From the NCBI RefSeq assembly GCF_000230995.2, contig NC_019973.1:4726001-4790000 (forward strand): a stretch of 64,000 bases of DNA. The letters run 5' to 3'. The translations under genes and the position numbers were made by a program. How positions within the stretch are numbered: position 1 is the first letter of the stretch; every line of letters starts with the position of its first letter. The DNA is from Mesorhizobium australicum WSM2073 (GTDB lineage: Bacteria; Pseudomonadota; Alphaproteobacteria; Rhizobiales; Rhizobiaceae). The notes below the pieces were generated by a model. That model searched no databases. It was not told the DNA's origin and saw nothing but the letters and a program-made list of their open reading frames with translations. Shown in pieces: positions 53,902 to 63,306 of this stretch.

Positions 53902-54780
53902 TCAGGTGCCCTGCTCGTTGAACGGCGCCGGCCGCCACTTGACGACATAGTTCTCGAAGCGGGTGATGATGAATTCCACCACCAGCGCCATAACCGCCAG
54001 GATGATCATGGCGGCGAAGACGCCATTGGCGTTGAAGGCGCCCTGCGCGGTCGAGATCAGCAGGCCCATGCCTTGCTTGGCGCCGAGGAATTCGCCGACC
54101 ACGGCGCCGACCAAGGCAAAGCCGAAGCTGACATGCAGGCTGGCCAGGATCCAGCTCATCGCCGACGGGATAATGACGGTGCGGGTGATCTGGAACGGCG
54201 AGGCACCGAGGATCTGGGCGTTGGCGATCATCGCCCTGTCGGCCTCGCGAACCCCCTGGAAGGCGTTGGCGAAAACGACGAAGAACACCATCACCACGGC
54301 GAGCGCCACTTTCGAGGCCATGCCGAGGCCGAGCGCGATGATGAAGACTGAGCCGAGCACGACGCGCGGCACGGAATTGGCGATCTTGATGTAGATCGAA
54401 AAGACATCGGCCAGCAGCCGGTTGCGGCCGAGAATGATGCCGGCGGCGATGCCGCCCAGTGCGCCGATGGCGAAGCCGAGGAAGGTTTCCTCCAGCGTCA
54501 CATAGATCTGCAGCCAGAGCGGTCCCTGCGAGGTGCCCTCGGTGATCCAGGACCAGATCTGTTCCCAGATGCCCGAGGGGCTGGCGAAGAAGAACGGGTC
54601 GATGATGTTATAGTCGGCGCCGAGTTCCCACAGGCCAAGGAACGCAACGAGGATAGCCAGGCGCAGGCCGATGACCAAAGCATGGCGGCGGCGCAGCCGG
54701 GCCCTCGCCCGGGCCTCGGCAACGGCAATGGAGGCATCGCGGACGGCGGCATGGGAAGCGGTGGGAGAGATAGCGGTCAT
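53902..54780 (-). CDS. ABC transporter permease (NitT/TauT type)
   Basis: 292 residues from ATG 54780. After a basic N-terminal tail there are six membrane helices with the permease EAA motif in NAQILGASPFQITRTVIIPS. Family of SsuC/TauC permeases, one homodimer per transporter. 14 bp after the ATPase gene. Moves the substrate bound by the protein at 55810. Confidence 0.92.
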   Translation of the reverse strand: MTAISPTASHAAVRDASIAVAEARARARLRRRHALVIGLRLAILVAFLGLWELGADYNIIDPFFFASPSGIWEQIWSWITEGTSQGPLWLQIYVTLEETFLGFAIGALGGIAAGIILGRNRLLADVFSIYIKIANSVPRVVLGSVFIIALGLGMASKVALAVVMVFFVVFANAFQGVREADRAMIANAQILGASPFQITRTVIIPSAMSWILASLHVSFGFALVGAVVGEFLGAKQGMGLLISTAQGAFNANGVFAAMIILAVMALVVEFIITRFENYVVKWRPAPFNEQGT

Positions 54781-54794
54781 GTTGGTGTCTCCTC

Positions 54795-55649
54795 TCAATG
54801 CCCGCTCTGCAAGGTGCGGCTCTGGCCGAGCTGCACTTCTTCGCGCAGGTCGTTCCAGATCACCTTGGCGATCTCGACGAATTTCGGGTCGTAACGGATG
54901 TCGGCCATGACACGCGGACGCGGCAGGTCGATGCGGTAGACGCTCTTGACCGTTCCCGGCCCGGCGGTGAGCACATAGACCTTGTCGGCCAGCGCCACCG
55001 CCTCCTCCAGATCGTGGGTGACGAAGACGACGGAGGATTTCTGTTCCGACCACAGGCCGAGCAATTCGTCTTGCATGGCCGTGCGCGTCTGCATGTCGAG
55101 CGCACTGAACGGCTCGTCCATAAGCAGAATCTTCGGCTGGTTGATGAAGGTCTGGGCAAGGGCGACGCGCTTGCGCATGCCGCCCGAAAGCTGGTGCGGA
55201 TAATGTTTTTCGAAGCGGCCGAGGCCGACGCGGGCGATCCAGTCGCGGGCCCGATCATAGGCCTGCGCCTTGGGGATCCCGCGATAAAGCGGACCGGCGG
55301 CGACATTGTCGATGACGCTTCGCCAGGGAAAAAGCGCATCGGCCTGGAAGACGAAACCGATGTCGCGGCTGATATCGGTGACCGGTTTGCCCATGACGCG
55401 GACATGACCTGTGGTCGGCCGCAGCAGGCCGGTGACGAGGTTGAGCGTCGTCGACTTGCCGCAGCCGGTCGGCCCGACGACGCAGGCGAATTCGCCACGC
55501 GCCACCGTCATGGTGAAGTCGCGGATCGCCGTCATCATATGGCCGTCGGGCGTGACGAAGCGTAGCGTCACATCATCGATGGCGATCGCGGCATCGGCCG
55601 GCGGCGCGGCCTGAGACAACTTCTCAGCCGCCATCGTTTGCACTTGCAT
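54795..55649 (-). CDS. ABC transporter ATP-binding protein (NitT/TauT type)
   Basis: 284 residues from ATG 55649, with AGGAG six bases upstream (frame open to 55691). Walker A VGPTGCGKST, Q-loop FVFQADALFPWRSVIDNV, signature LSGGMRKRVALAQT, Walker B ILLMDEPFSALD, switch VTHDLEEA, all intact. The C-terminal tail beyond residue 250 is typical of the SsuB/TauB group. Confidence 0.94.
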   Translation of the reverse strand: MQVQTMAAEKLSQAAPPADAAIAIDDVTLRFVTPDGHMMTAIRDFTMTVARGEFACVVGPTGCGKSTTLNLVTGLLRPTTGHVRVMGKPVTDISRDIGFVFQADALFPWRSVIDNVAAGPLYRGIPKAQAYDRARDWIARVGLGRFEKHYPHQLSGGMRKRVALAQTFINQPKILLMDEPFSALDMQTRTAMQDELLGLWSEQKSSVVFVTHDLEEAVALADKVYVLTAGPGTVKSVYRIDLPRPRVMADIRYDPKFVEIAKVIWNDLREEVQLGQSRTLQSGH

Positions 55650-55809
55650 GGCATACTCCTGTGGCGATGATGCGAGAATGCCTGCGGCCAAAACTTGTGG
55701 TCGCCATCTCTCGACATCGGTAGGCGCGCCGCTGCCAAATCGATTCAGGCCAGCGGCGCAACTTGTTGTTCCTCAAGAGCGAACCGGGTAACCCGCCTCG
55801 CCTGCCTGC

Positions 55810-56823
55810 CTACTTGGCGGCGTCGACGAATTCCGTCGTGAAGGTTTTCGACAGGTCGATCTGCTTGCCCTGCAGGCTCTTGGAGAAGGTCGACAGAACT
55901 TTCAGCACCGTCTCGGGGCCATCGGCCGGCATGCGTCCGTCGGGCGTGAACATCGCCTTGCCGCCGGCGAGCCCCTGGATATAGAGATCCTTGTTGCCGG
56001 CGTAATAGTCCTTCGGCATCTTGTCGGCGATCTCCTCGGCCGAATGGCCGGCGATGAACTTCATCGTCTTGACGAAGGCATTGGCGAGCTTCTGTGCTTC
56101 GTCCTTGTGGCCTTCGACCCAGGAAGACTGGACGTAGAAGGATGCCGCAGGATAGTCGCCGCCCAGCGCTTCCTTGGTCTTTTCGGGCGTGCGCATGTCG
56201 ACCAGGACACTGGCCTCGCCGGTCTTGAGCAATTTCGCGATGGTCGGCTCCGTGGTCATGCCGGCCTGAATTTGGTCCTGCTTGACGGCGGCGATGAAGG
56301 TGTTGCCGGCGCCGACCGGCAGCAGCGTGTAATCACCCGGCTTCAGGCCGCTGCGGACGGCAAGATATTGGGTCAGGAAATCGGTCGACGACCCAAGCCC
56401 GGTGACGCCCAGCGTGGCGCCCTTGAAGTCGGCCGGCGACTTGATCTCCGGGTGCTTGGCGGAGACCAGTTCGACCTCGCCAGGGGCCTGGCTGAACTGG
56501 ACGATCGACTCGATGTATTTGCCCTTTGACTGTAGGTCGACAGTGTGGTCATAAAAGCCGACAACGCCCTGCACGGCGCCGGCCAGCAATTCATTCTCGG
56601 CCTCGACGCCGGCTCGCGAGTTGATCAGTTCGACGTCGAGCCCCTCATCCTTGAAGTAGCCGAGCTGCTGGGTGAGCACGGCCGGCAGGTAAATCTGCTT
56701 TTCCATGCCGCCGACAATGATGGTGATCTTGTCCGCGGCGCACGCCGCGGTCGCGCCCGTGCCGACAATGGCGAGCGTCAGCGCCGCCGAACGCAAGATG
56801 CACTTCGAGATCAAACCGGTCAT
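55810..56823 (-). CDS. ABC transporter substrate-binding protein (SsuA/THI5-like)
   Basis: 337 residues from ATG 56823 (GGAGGAAG upstream; frame open to 56916). Signal peptide ending ACA-ADKITI; domain I has PAVLTQQLGYFKDEGLDVELI and ELLAGAVQGVVGFYDH, domain II GVTGLGSSTDFLTQYLA, the NMT1/SsuA-like pattern that binds organic cations, sulfonates or thiamine precursors. First gene of the SBP-ATPase-permease operon. Substrate unknown. Confidence 0.92.
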   Translation of the reverse strand: MTGLISKCILRSAALTLAIVGTGATAACAADKITIIVGGMEKQIYLPAVLTQQLGYFKDEGLDVELINSRAGVEAENELLAGAVQGVVGFYDHTVDLQSKGKYIESIVQFSQAPGEVELVSAKHPEIKSPADFKGATLGVTGLGSSTDFLTQYLAVRSGLKPGDYTLLPVGAGNTFIAAVKQDQIQAGMTTEPTIAKLLKTGEASVLVDMRTPEKTKEALGGDYPAASFYVQSSWVEGHKDEAQKLANAFVKTMKFIAGHSAEEIADKMPKDYYAGNKDLYIQGLAGGKAMFTPDGRMPADGPETVLKVLSTFSKSLQGKQIDLSKTFTTEFVDAAK

Positions 56824-56998
56824 GTAACTTCCTCCACCTGGGCGGCGCGCCATCCAGGCTGCGCCGCATTCCTCCTGCCGGCCACTCCCGCACCGGTCAC
56901 GCGGCGAACGCCGCAATGAATCAATTGCATGCCCAAGCTTTCAGCTGGCTTTCAGCCACTTTAGCAACCGGGAAATGAAAACAGCCAGGATTTGCTGG

Positions 56999-57778
56999 TT
57001 ACGCTGCGCCAAAACCCAATACGTCGCGCATGTCGTATTCGCCGGGAGCGCGGCCCGCCACCCACAATGCCGCGGCGATGGCGCCGCGTGCAAACATGAT
57101 GCGGTCACCAGCCGAATGCGCCAAGGTGACGGTCTCGCCTTCCGTGCAGAAGCTGACGCTGTGCTCACCAATGATGGCGCCACCCCGCGCCACCGCGAAG
57201 CCTATCTCGCCCGCCGGCCGCGCGCCGGTGACGCCATCGCGGACGCGCCTCGCAACCGTCTCCAGCCCGATTTCGCGTCCGCCGGCAACAGCCTGCCCCA
57301 GCATCAGCGCCGTGCCCGAAGGCGCGTCGATCTTGTGGCGATGATGCGCCTCGAAAATCTCCGCATCCCAGTCATCGGGGTCGAGCGCCCGCGCTGCCTG
57401 TTCGACCAATCCGACCAGCATGTTGAGCCCGAGCGAGAAGCTGCCGGAGCGCACGATGGCAATGGTTTTCGCGGCATGGGCGATGGTGGCCATCTCGGCG
57501 GGCTCGAAGCCTGTCGAGCCAATCACCAGGGCTGGCCCGCCCCTTCCGGCACACAATCTGGCCAGTTCCGCGGAGGCGGCCGGCGTGGTGAAGTCGACGA
57601 CCACGTCAGCCATGGCAATTGCTTCGTCGCCGCTCACCAGCCCATCGCCGACACTGCCCGGACGGTGAAAGCAGCCGGCGAGCGCCAGACGCGCATCGGC
57701 CCGCACCGCATCCGCCATCTGGCGACCCATGCGGCCGAGAGCGCCTGATATGGCGATCCTGATCGGCGGCTGCGGCAT
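56999..57778 (-). CDS. dapB: 4-hydroxy-tetrahydrodipicolinate reductase
   Basis: 259 residues from ATG 57778 (GGAAG upstream). NAD(P)-binding [16 protein letters not shown] at the start, DFTTPAAS in the middle, and the catalytic [16 protein letters not shown] block (His pair and Lys). Reduces the product of DapA in lysine and diaminopimelate synthesis. Slightly shorter than E. coli DapB (273). Begins 10 bp after the helicase stop, so the two are probably co-transcribed. Confidence 0.95.
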   Translation of the reverse strand: MPQPPIRIAISGALGRMGRQMADAVRADARLALAGCFHRPGSVGDGLVSGDEAIAMADVVVDFTTPAASAELARLCAGRGGPALVIGSTGFEPAEMATIAHAAKTIAIVRSGSFSLGLNMLVGLVEQAARALDPDDWDAEIFEAHHRHKIDAPSGTALMLGQAVAGGREIGLETVARRVRDGVTGARPAGEIGFAVARGGAIIGEHSVSFCTEGETVTLAHSAGDRIMFARGAIAAALWVAGRAPGEYDMRDVLGFGAA

Positions 57779-57788
57779 CGGCTTCCTG

Positions 57789-59882
57789 CTATTTCCACAT
57801 GCCGCGCATGCGCGCGCCGATGTCGACGCGCACCTCCGGCCGAGGCGCCCTGCCTTGCGCCGCTTGCGCGGCTGGCCACGAAAGCTGCTGGAACGCGGCG
57901 AGGATGGAGGCCGGAATGAAACGGGTGCGCGAGGCGTAGACATGGCGGTCGCCGCGTGCCGCCTGGCCATGCGGAAAGAAGCGCTGGGGCATGACGAGGT
58001 TGAGATTGTCCTTGGCCCGTGTCATCGCCACGTAGAGCAGCCGTCGCTCCTCCTCGATATCTTCCTTGGTGCCGACACCGAGATCGGCCGGAATGCAGCC
58101 ATCGACCGTGTTCAGCACGAAGACGTTCTTCCACTCCTGGCCCTTGGCCGAGTGGATGGTCGACAGGATCAAATAGTCCTCGTCGCGGTGCGGAGGGCCG
58201 GCCTGGTCGCTGGTTGCGTCCGGCGGATCGAGCGTCAGCTCGGTCAGGAAGCGTTCGCGCGAAGCATAGCCCGAGCCGATTTGCTCGAGTTGCAGCAGGT
58301 CGGCGCGGCGCGTGATCGCATCCTCGTGGATGCGCTCCAGATGCGGTTCGTACCACAGCCTGACCTGTTCGAGATCGGCCGGCCATTTGGCGCCGGCGCG
58401 CAAGCCGGAATAGAGCGAGACGAAGCCGGGCCAGTCGTCGGCGGCGCGCTGCGGCGGACGCCAGCCGGCCAGGCCCATCGCCTCGTCCAGCGCCGATGTC
58501 ATGGCCTCGACGACCTGCGCGGCCGCGGAAGGGCCAATGCCGGGAAGAAGCTGCAGCACGCGAAAGCCGGCGACACGATCGCGCGGATTTTCGGCAAAGC
58601 GCAGTACCGCCAGCACGTCCTTGACATGCGCGGCATCGAGGAATTTCAGGCCACCGAACTTGACGAAAGGGATGTTGCGCCGCGTCAGCTCGATCTCCAG
58701 CGGCCCGCTGTGGTGCGAGGCGCGAAACAGCACCGCCTGCGACTTCAGCGCGGTACCGGCCTCGCGCTCGGCAAGGATGGTGTCGCAGACGAAGTTCGCT
58801 TGCTCGACCTCGTCGCGCACGGTTACAAGTCTCGGTTTGTCGGCGGATTTGCGTTCCGACCACAGGTTCTTGGTGAAGCGCTCCGAGGCTTCGCCGATAA
58901 CCGCGTTGGCGGCCGCCAGAATGGTCTCGGTCGAGCGATAATTGCGCTCCAGCATCACCACATCGGCGGTCCGCGCGAACTGTCTAGGGAAGTCGAGGAT
59001 GTTGCGCACTTCGGCGGCCCGGAACGAATAGATCGACTGCGCGTCGTCACCGACGACCGTCAGCCCGGCGCCGTCGGGCTTGAGTGCCATCAGGATCGAG
59101 GCCTGCAGCCGGTTGGTGTCCTGGTATTCGTCGACCAGCACATGGTCGAACCGTCCGCCCAGATGCGTGGCGATTTCAGGCTCGGCGGTCATCTGCGCCC
59201 AGTAGAGCAGCAAATCGTCGTAATCGAGCACATTCTGCGCCTGCTTGGCCTCCACGTAACCGGCAAACAATTGCTTGAGCTGCTCGGCCCAGCCGGCGCA
59301 CCAGGGGAAGGCGGACCCCAGGACCTCACCCAGCGGCGCCTGCGCGTTGACGGCGCGCGAATAGATGGCAAGGCAGGTGCCTTTGGTCGGAAAGCGCGCT
59401 TCCGTCCTGGAGAAACCGAGTTCGTGGCGCACGAGATTCATCAGATCGGCGGAATCCTCGCGATCATGGATGGTGAAGGCCGGATCGAGGCCGATCTCCA
59501 GCGCATAGTCCCGCAGCAGCCGCGCGCCGATACCATGAAAAGTGCCGGCCCAGGTCAGTGCGTCCGTGATCACTGCGGCGTCGCGGCCGAGCACTTCGCC
59601 GGCGATGCGCTCGACACGTCTCGCCATTTCGGATGCGGCGCGCCGCGAAAACGTCATCAGCAGGATGCGGCGCGGGTCGGCTCCCTTGACGATCAAGTGG
59701 GCGACGCGGTGCGCCAGCGTGTTGGTCTTGCCGGAGCCGGCGCCGGCGATAACCAGCAGCGGGCCTGCAATCTTGCCGTCGCCATGTTCGACGGCCTGGC
59801 GTTGGGCGTCGTTCAGCCGGGCGAGATAAGCCGGCTGGCCGGTCTGTTCCAAAAACGTCGAATCATGGGCGGCGAGGTTCAT
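57789..59882 (-). CDS. UvrD/Rep-family ATP-dependent helicase
   Basis: 697 residues with SF1A motifs in order: Q motif [28 protein letters not shown], Ia [80 protein letters not shown] 3'-5' DNA helicase for repair or replication restart. Shorter than UvrD (about 720); no C-terminal exonuclease domain. Second copies beside the true uvrD are common in rhizobia. Confidence 0.93.
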   Translation of the reverse strand: MNLAAHDSTFLEQTGQPAYLARLNDAQRQAVEHGDGKIAGPLLVIAGAGSGKTNTLAHRVAHLIVKGADPRRILLMTFSRRAASEMARRVERIAGEVLGRDAAVITDALTWAGTFHGIGARLLRDYALEIGLDPAFTIHDREDSADLMNLVRHELGFSRTEARFPTKGTCLAIYSRAVNAQAPLGEVLGSAFPWCAGWAEQLKQLFAGYVEAKQAQNVLDYDDLLLYWAQMTAEPEIATHLGGRFDHVLVDEYQDTNRLQASILMALKPDGAGLTVVGDDAQSIYSFRAAEVRNILDFPRQFARTADVVMLERNYRSTETILAAANAVIGEASERFTKNLWSERKSADKPRLVTVRDEVEQANFVCDTILAEREAGTALKSQAVLFRASHHSGPLEIELTRRNIPFVKFGGLKFLDAAHVKDVLAVLRFAENPRDRVAGFRVLQLLPGIGPSAAAQVVEAMTSALDEAMGLAGWRPPQRAADDWPGFVSLYSGLRAGAKWPADLEQVRLWYEPHLERIHEDAITRRADLLQLEQIGSGYASRERFLTELTLDPPDATSDQAGPPHRDEDYLILSTIHSAKGQEWKNVFVLNTVDGCIPADLGVGTKEDIEEERRLLYVAMTRAKDNLNLVMPQRFFPHGQAARGDRHVYASRTRFIPASILAAFQQLSWPAAQAAQGRAPRPEVRVDIGARMRGMWK

Positions 59883-59950
59883 CGCCCATCAAGCATCGTT
59901 TCCGCTTTGTTCGCAACAGAGAAGCAGCTCCGCCAATACAGCGGGAGCAA

Positions 59951-60124
59951 TCAGCGTTTCGGGTCAACGCCCATCGACGCCGACTGCCGGCGTAGCGCCT
60001 CGCGGTCGTTTGCGGGCGCTGGCAGCAAGAGCGGATCGACACTGTCGGGAACCTCGTCGATCATCTTGCGGGCGAGACGGTAAGTGACAAAGGCCAGCGT
60101 GCCAACCAGAAGCAAACGGATCAT
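59951..60124 (-). CDS. small membrane-anchored protein (57 aa)
   Basis: 57 residues from ATG 60124 with GGAGG upstream. One N-terminal membrane segment (MIRLLLVGTLAFVTYRLARK) followed by a short acidic and then basic tail ending DPKR. No family recognised. It lies upstream of the helicase gene on the same strand, 68 bp from it, and is divergent from the small lipoprotein at 60234. Confidence 0.6.
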   Translation of the reverse strand: MIRLLLVGTLAFVTYRLARKMIDEVPDSVDPLLLPAPANDREALRRQSASMGVDPKR

Positions 60125-60233
60125 GCGGCGGTCCTCCTTCGCTGGGTCAACCTGAGGCAGGGGATTTTGTTCCCTCGGCGCAATCGTGCAACCAAACCGA
60201 CACCGCCTCGTTCTGCGGGTGGAGGAAGTAGCC

Positions 60234-60374
60234 ATGAAAAAGCTGGGACTGATCCTCGCGCTGGTGACTTTGGCTTTCTCGGCCTGCGACAACAAATTGC
60301 CGCCGACAAAGGCGACTGGGGCCGATCAAGATCTCGCCATTCCTGTCGTGAACAATGGCATTGCCAGCCAGTGA
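60234..60374 (+). CDS. small lipoprotein-like peptide (46 aa)
   Basis: 46 residues from ATG 60234, with GGAGG nine bases upstream. MKKLGLILALVTLAFSACDN has a basic start, a hydrophobic helix and a Cys that fits a (weak) lipobox, followed by only 28 residues (KLPPTKATGADQDLAIPVVN and the end). Probably lipidated and sent to the envelope, like the small entericidin-type lipoproteins. Function unknown. Confidence 0.6.
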   Translation: MKKLGLILALVTLAFSACDNKLPPTKATGADQDLAIPVVNNGIASQ

Positions 60375-60407
60375 ATGGAGCATTGCGCAAAAACGATTGC
60401 GGGATCT

Positions 60408-60605
60408 TCACCGCATTGCCGCGATGCATTCCTCGAGACGCTCGAGGCGGAACTTGGCATTGCGCAGCTCGTGGCCTGCGTCCTGGCGCAGCTGTCGTGT
60501 CTGCGCCGAGGCGGCGGTCAAGTCTCGTTCGAGTTGAGCGATGCGGGCGCGCACCCGCCGCGCTTCGTCCTGACGCACCGCCTTTATCCAGCTCCGCCCG
60601 CGCAT
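60408..60605 (-). CDS. small coiled-coil protein (65 aa)
   Basis: 65 residues, Arg/Ala/Leu/Glu-rich with heptads over most of its length (RARIAQLERDLTAASAQTRQ, LRQDAGHELRNAKFRLERLE). No recognised family. Plausible but the start is uncertain. The following 60606-60887 has no gene but contains an inverted repeat. Confidence 0.45.
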   Translation of the reverse strand: MRGRSWIKAVRQDEARRVRARIAQLERDLTAASAQTRQLRQDAGHELRNAKFRLERLEECIAAMR

Positions 60606-60719
60606 CTATGAACCCGCAGCATCCAAAAGCGTGCCACAGCCATAACAGTAAAACCCTAACTTCCGCCGAGCGCGAGCGTTCTAACTTTAACGAAATCTAA
60701 TTTAGCATGCAGGAGAGAA

Positions 60720-60758
60720 GGCCGGCGCCGCTTGGGAGGTAATCTGATAGCGCCGGCC
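60720..60758. repeat. inverted repeat in gene-free stretch
   Basis: GGCCGGCGC (60720-60728) and GCGCCGGCC (60750-60758), 9-bp arms with a 21-base centre, followed within 15 bases by CAGGCGG. It could be a palindromic repeat unit or a terminator stem lacking a T-run. Confidence 0.4.
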
Positions 60759-60887
60759 AGGCGGATATCAAGTCCGCCGCGTGAGCGAGGCTAGCTGAGT
60801 CTTGCCGTAGCGTCATGCCAGATCAAGGATTTCGGCCTTTCCCCGGCGTTTTCCCCCGCTAAATGCCGCGAAAATCCCCCCGGGGGT

Positions 60888-62048
60888 TCAGGTCCCAAGC
60901 CGCTGCCTGGCGATGGCGGCATGGAAACTGGCGCCGAACAACAGCCCGTCGTCGTTGAAGTCGTAACTGGAATTGTGAAGCGGTGCCGAGGCCTCGCCGT
61001 TGCCGAGGAAGACGAAGCAGCCCGGCACGTGGTCGAGGAAGCGGGCGAAATCCTCCGACGCCGTCATCGGCTCGCGGGCGACCGCGATATTGCCGCGTTC
61101 GAAAACAGTCCCGGCGGCGGCAAAGGCCGCGTCGACCAGTTCGGCATCGTTGCGCAAAGGCACGAATTCCCTGGTGTAGTTGACCTCGGCGGCAACGTTG
61201 TAAGCGGTAGCGATGCCTTCGGCGATGATGCGCATCTGGCATTCGATCTTGGCGCTCACCTCGGGGCGGAAGCTGCGCGCGTCGCCAAGGATGCGGGCGA
61301 TGCCCGGCAGTGCGTTGCGGGTGCCATCGGTGATCAGTTCGGTCACCGAAACCACGGAGATGTCGGCCGGGCTCAGCCGGCGCGAGACGATGGTCTGCAG
61401 GTTGGTAACCAGCGCACAGGCGGCGACCAGCGTTTCCTGACCCGAATGCGGCCGCGCAGCGTGACCGCCCAATCCCCTGAGCACGATCTCGAAGACGTCT
61501 TCGGCCGACATGACCGGGCCGGCGCGGGTCTCGAAATGTCCAACCGGCAAGCCCGGCATGTTGTGCAGGCCAAAGATCTCGTCGAAGGGAAAGCGCTGCA
61601 TCAGGCCATCGTCGAGCATCGCCAACGCGCCTTTGCCCCATTCCTCCGCCGGCTGGAAGATGAAGCGCACGGTGCCGTCGAAACCGCCCTCCCCGGCCAT
61701 GAGCTTGGCCGCACCGAGCAGCATCGCCGTGTGGCCGTCATGGCCGCAGGCATGCATGATTCCGGGATTGCCGGAGCGGTATGGCGCGGTTGATTGCTCT
61801 GATATGCGCAGAGCGTCCATGTCGGCTCGCAGCGCGATCGCGCGGTTGCCGCTGCCGCGCTTCAAAGTCCCGACGACGCCGGTGCCGCCGACACCCTCGG
61901 CGACATCGTCCAGGCCGAATTCGCGCAGCTTGGCGGCAACGAAGGCCGCGGTGCGCTCCTCCTCGAAGCCGAATTCAGGGTGCGCGTGCAGATCATGCCG
62001 CCATTCGGTCATCTCCAGCTTCAGCACATCACGATCGATTTCAGCCAT
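60888..62048 (-). CDS. M20 family amidohydrolase
   Basis: 386 residues from ATG 62048, overlapping the preceding stop by 8 bp. M20 signatures: HDLHAHPEFGFEEERT, HACGHDGHTAMLLGAA (His/Asp zinc ligands), FQPAEEWGKGALAML (catalytic Glu pair) and MTASEDFARFLDHVPG. The dimerisation domain lies in the middle. The subfamily is that of hippurate hydrolase/IAA-amino acid hydrolase. Here it is the third enzyme of a diaminopropionate-type operon, so an N-acyl or N-carbamoyl amino acid is a plausible substrate. Confidence 0.93.
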   Translation of the reverse strand: MAEIDRDVLKLEMTEWRHDLHAHPEFGFEEERTAAFVAAKLREFGLDDVAEGVGGTGVVGTLKRGSGNRAIALRADMDALRISEQSTAPYRSGNPGIMHACGHDGHTAMLLGAAKLMAGEGGFDGTVRFIFQPAEEWGKGALAMLDDGLMQRFPFDEIFGLHNMPGLPVGHFETRAGPVMSAEDVFEIVLRGLGGHAARPHSGQETLVAACALVTNLQTIVSRRLSPADISVVSVTELITDGTRNALPGIARILGDARSFRPEVSAKIECQMRIIAEGIATAYNVAAEVNYTREFVPLRNDAELVDAAFAAAGTVFERGNIAVAREPMTASEDFARFLDHVPGCFVFLGNGEASAPLHNSSYDFNDDGLLFGASFHAAIARQRLGT

Positions 62049-63306
62049 CGCCTGATACCTCCTGATCCGCAAGCTGGGCGACGATATCAAGCAGGATGTT
62101 GGCGCCGGCGACAAGCTCGGCATCGGCGGTATGTTCGCGCGGATTGTGGCTGATGCCACCGGCGCTCGGCACGAAAATCATCGCCGCGGGCGCGAGGCGC
62201 GCCATCATCTGCGCATCGTGGCCGGCGCCTGAGGTCATGCGCTTGGATGCATACCCGCGCTTCTTCGCGGCAGCTTCGATCAATTCGACAATGCTTATAT
62301 CGAAGATCACCGGCTCGAAGCGGGCCAGCCGCTCGACCGAGATCGCGACGCCACCATCGGCGGCCAGGTTCTCAAGAAACGCGGCGAGTGCGGCTTCCTC
62401 GGCTTGCAGGCGATGCTCGAAAGGGTCGCGCAGGTCGACGGTGAAGACGGCGCGCGAGGGAATGACATTGATGGCGTTTGGCTCGAAACGCATCGTTCCG
62501 ACCGTTGCAACGGTCGGCGTGTTCGAGGCTTTGGCGCGGTCGTGCAGGAACGTGACGACACGCGCGGCCGCATGCCCGGCGTCATTGCGCATCGACATCG
62601 GCGTGGTGCCGGCGTGGTTGGCGACGCCGTCTATGGTGATGCGCTGCCAGGAGATGCCTTGCAGGTTTTCCACAGCACCGATCGGCACGCCTTCGCGTTC
62701 CAGAACCGGGCCCTGCTCGATATGCAATTCGAGATAGACGTGCGGCTTGAGGAAGCCTGGCTCCTCGTCGCCGGCATAGCCGATGCGGGCCAGTTCCTCT
62801 CCCAGCACGCTTCCGTCGGTGCCGACGGCCGCCAGCGCCTCGTCGATACCGACGCCGCCGGCATGGACCAGTGAACCCATCATGTCGGGGGAATAGCGAA
62901 CCCCTTCCTCGTTGGTGAAGGCGGCGACCGCGAGCGGTCGCGACGGGACAAGAGCCGACGCCTTCAACGTCTCGATCACCTCCAGCCCGGCGAGCACGCC
63001 GTAGCAGCCGTCATAGATGCCGGCATCGATGACGGTGTCGATATGCGAGCCGACGAGGATCGGCGCATGGCCGGCATTCGCCGGCGCCTGCCAGACGCCG
63101 AAGATATTTCCCATGCGATCGATGGCGATTTCGAGACCGGCCTCGCGCAGCCAGCCGACGAAGCGGTCGCGACCCAGCCTGTCGGCGTCGGAGGCGGCCA
63201 GCCGCACCAATCTGCCCTCGCCATCACGACCGATGCCGCCGAGTTCGCGGATGCGGCCAAGCAGCCTTTGTGCGTCGATCGAGGTCATCGCATCGATCAA
63301 GGTCAT
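62041..63306 (-). CDS. Zn-dependent hydrolase (N-carbamoyl-L-amino acid hydrolase/allantoate amidohydrolase family)
   Basis: 421 residues. Metal ligands are present in their family contexts: LVGSHIDTVIDAG (His, Asp), FTNEEGVRYSPDMMGS (Glu pair), YLELHIEQGPVLE (His) and SGAGHDAQMMARLAP (His). Removes a carbamoyl group or ammonia from ureido compounds such as N-carbamoyl amino acids or allantoate. Start overlaps the diaminopropionate lyase stop (ATGA) and its stop lies inside the start of the M20 gene, a three-gene operon. Confidence 0.93.
   Translation of the reverse strand: MTLIDAMTSIDAQRLLGRIRELGGIGRDGEGRLVRLAASDADRLGRDRFVGWLREAGLEIAIDRMGNIFGVWQAPANAGHAPILVGSHIDTVIDAGIYDGCYGVLAGLEVIETLKASALVPSRPLAVAAFTNEEGVRYSPDMMGSLVHAGGVGIDEALAAVGTDGSVLGEELARIGYAGDEEPGFLKPHVYLELHIEQGPVLEREGVPIGAVENLQGISWQRITIDGVANHAGTTPMSMRNDAGHAAARVVTFLHDRAKASNTPTVATVGTMRFEPNAINVIPSRAVFTVDLRDPFEHRLQAEEAALAAFLENLAADGGVAISVERLARFEPVIFDISIVELIEAAAKKRGYASKRMTSGAGHDAQMMARLAPAAMIFVPSAGGISHNPREHTADAELVAGANILLDIVAQLADQEVSGDG

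Noticed and set aside
57729..60083. 784-codon open frame antisense to the helicase gene
   Set aside because: Composition is typical of an antisense shadow; the helicase motifs lie on the minus strand.
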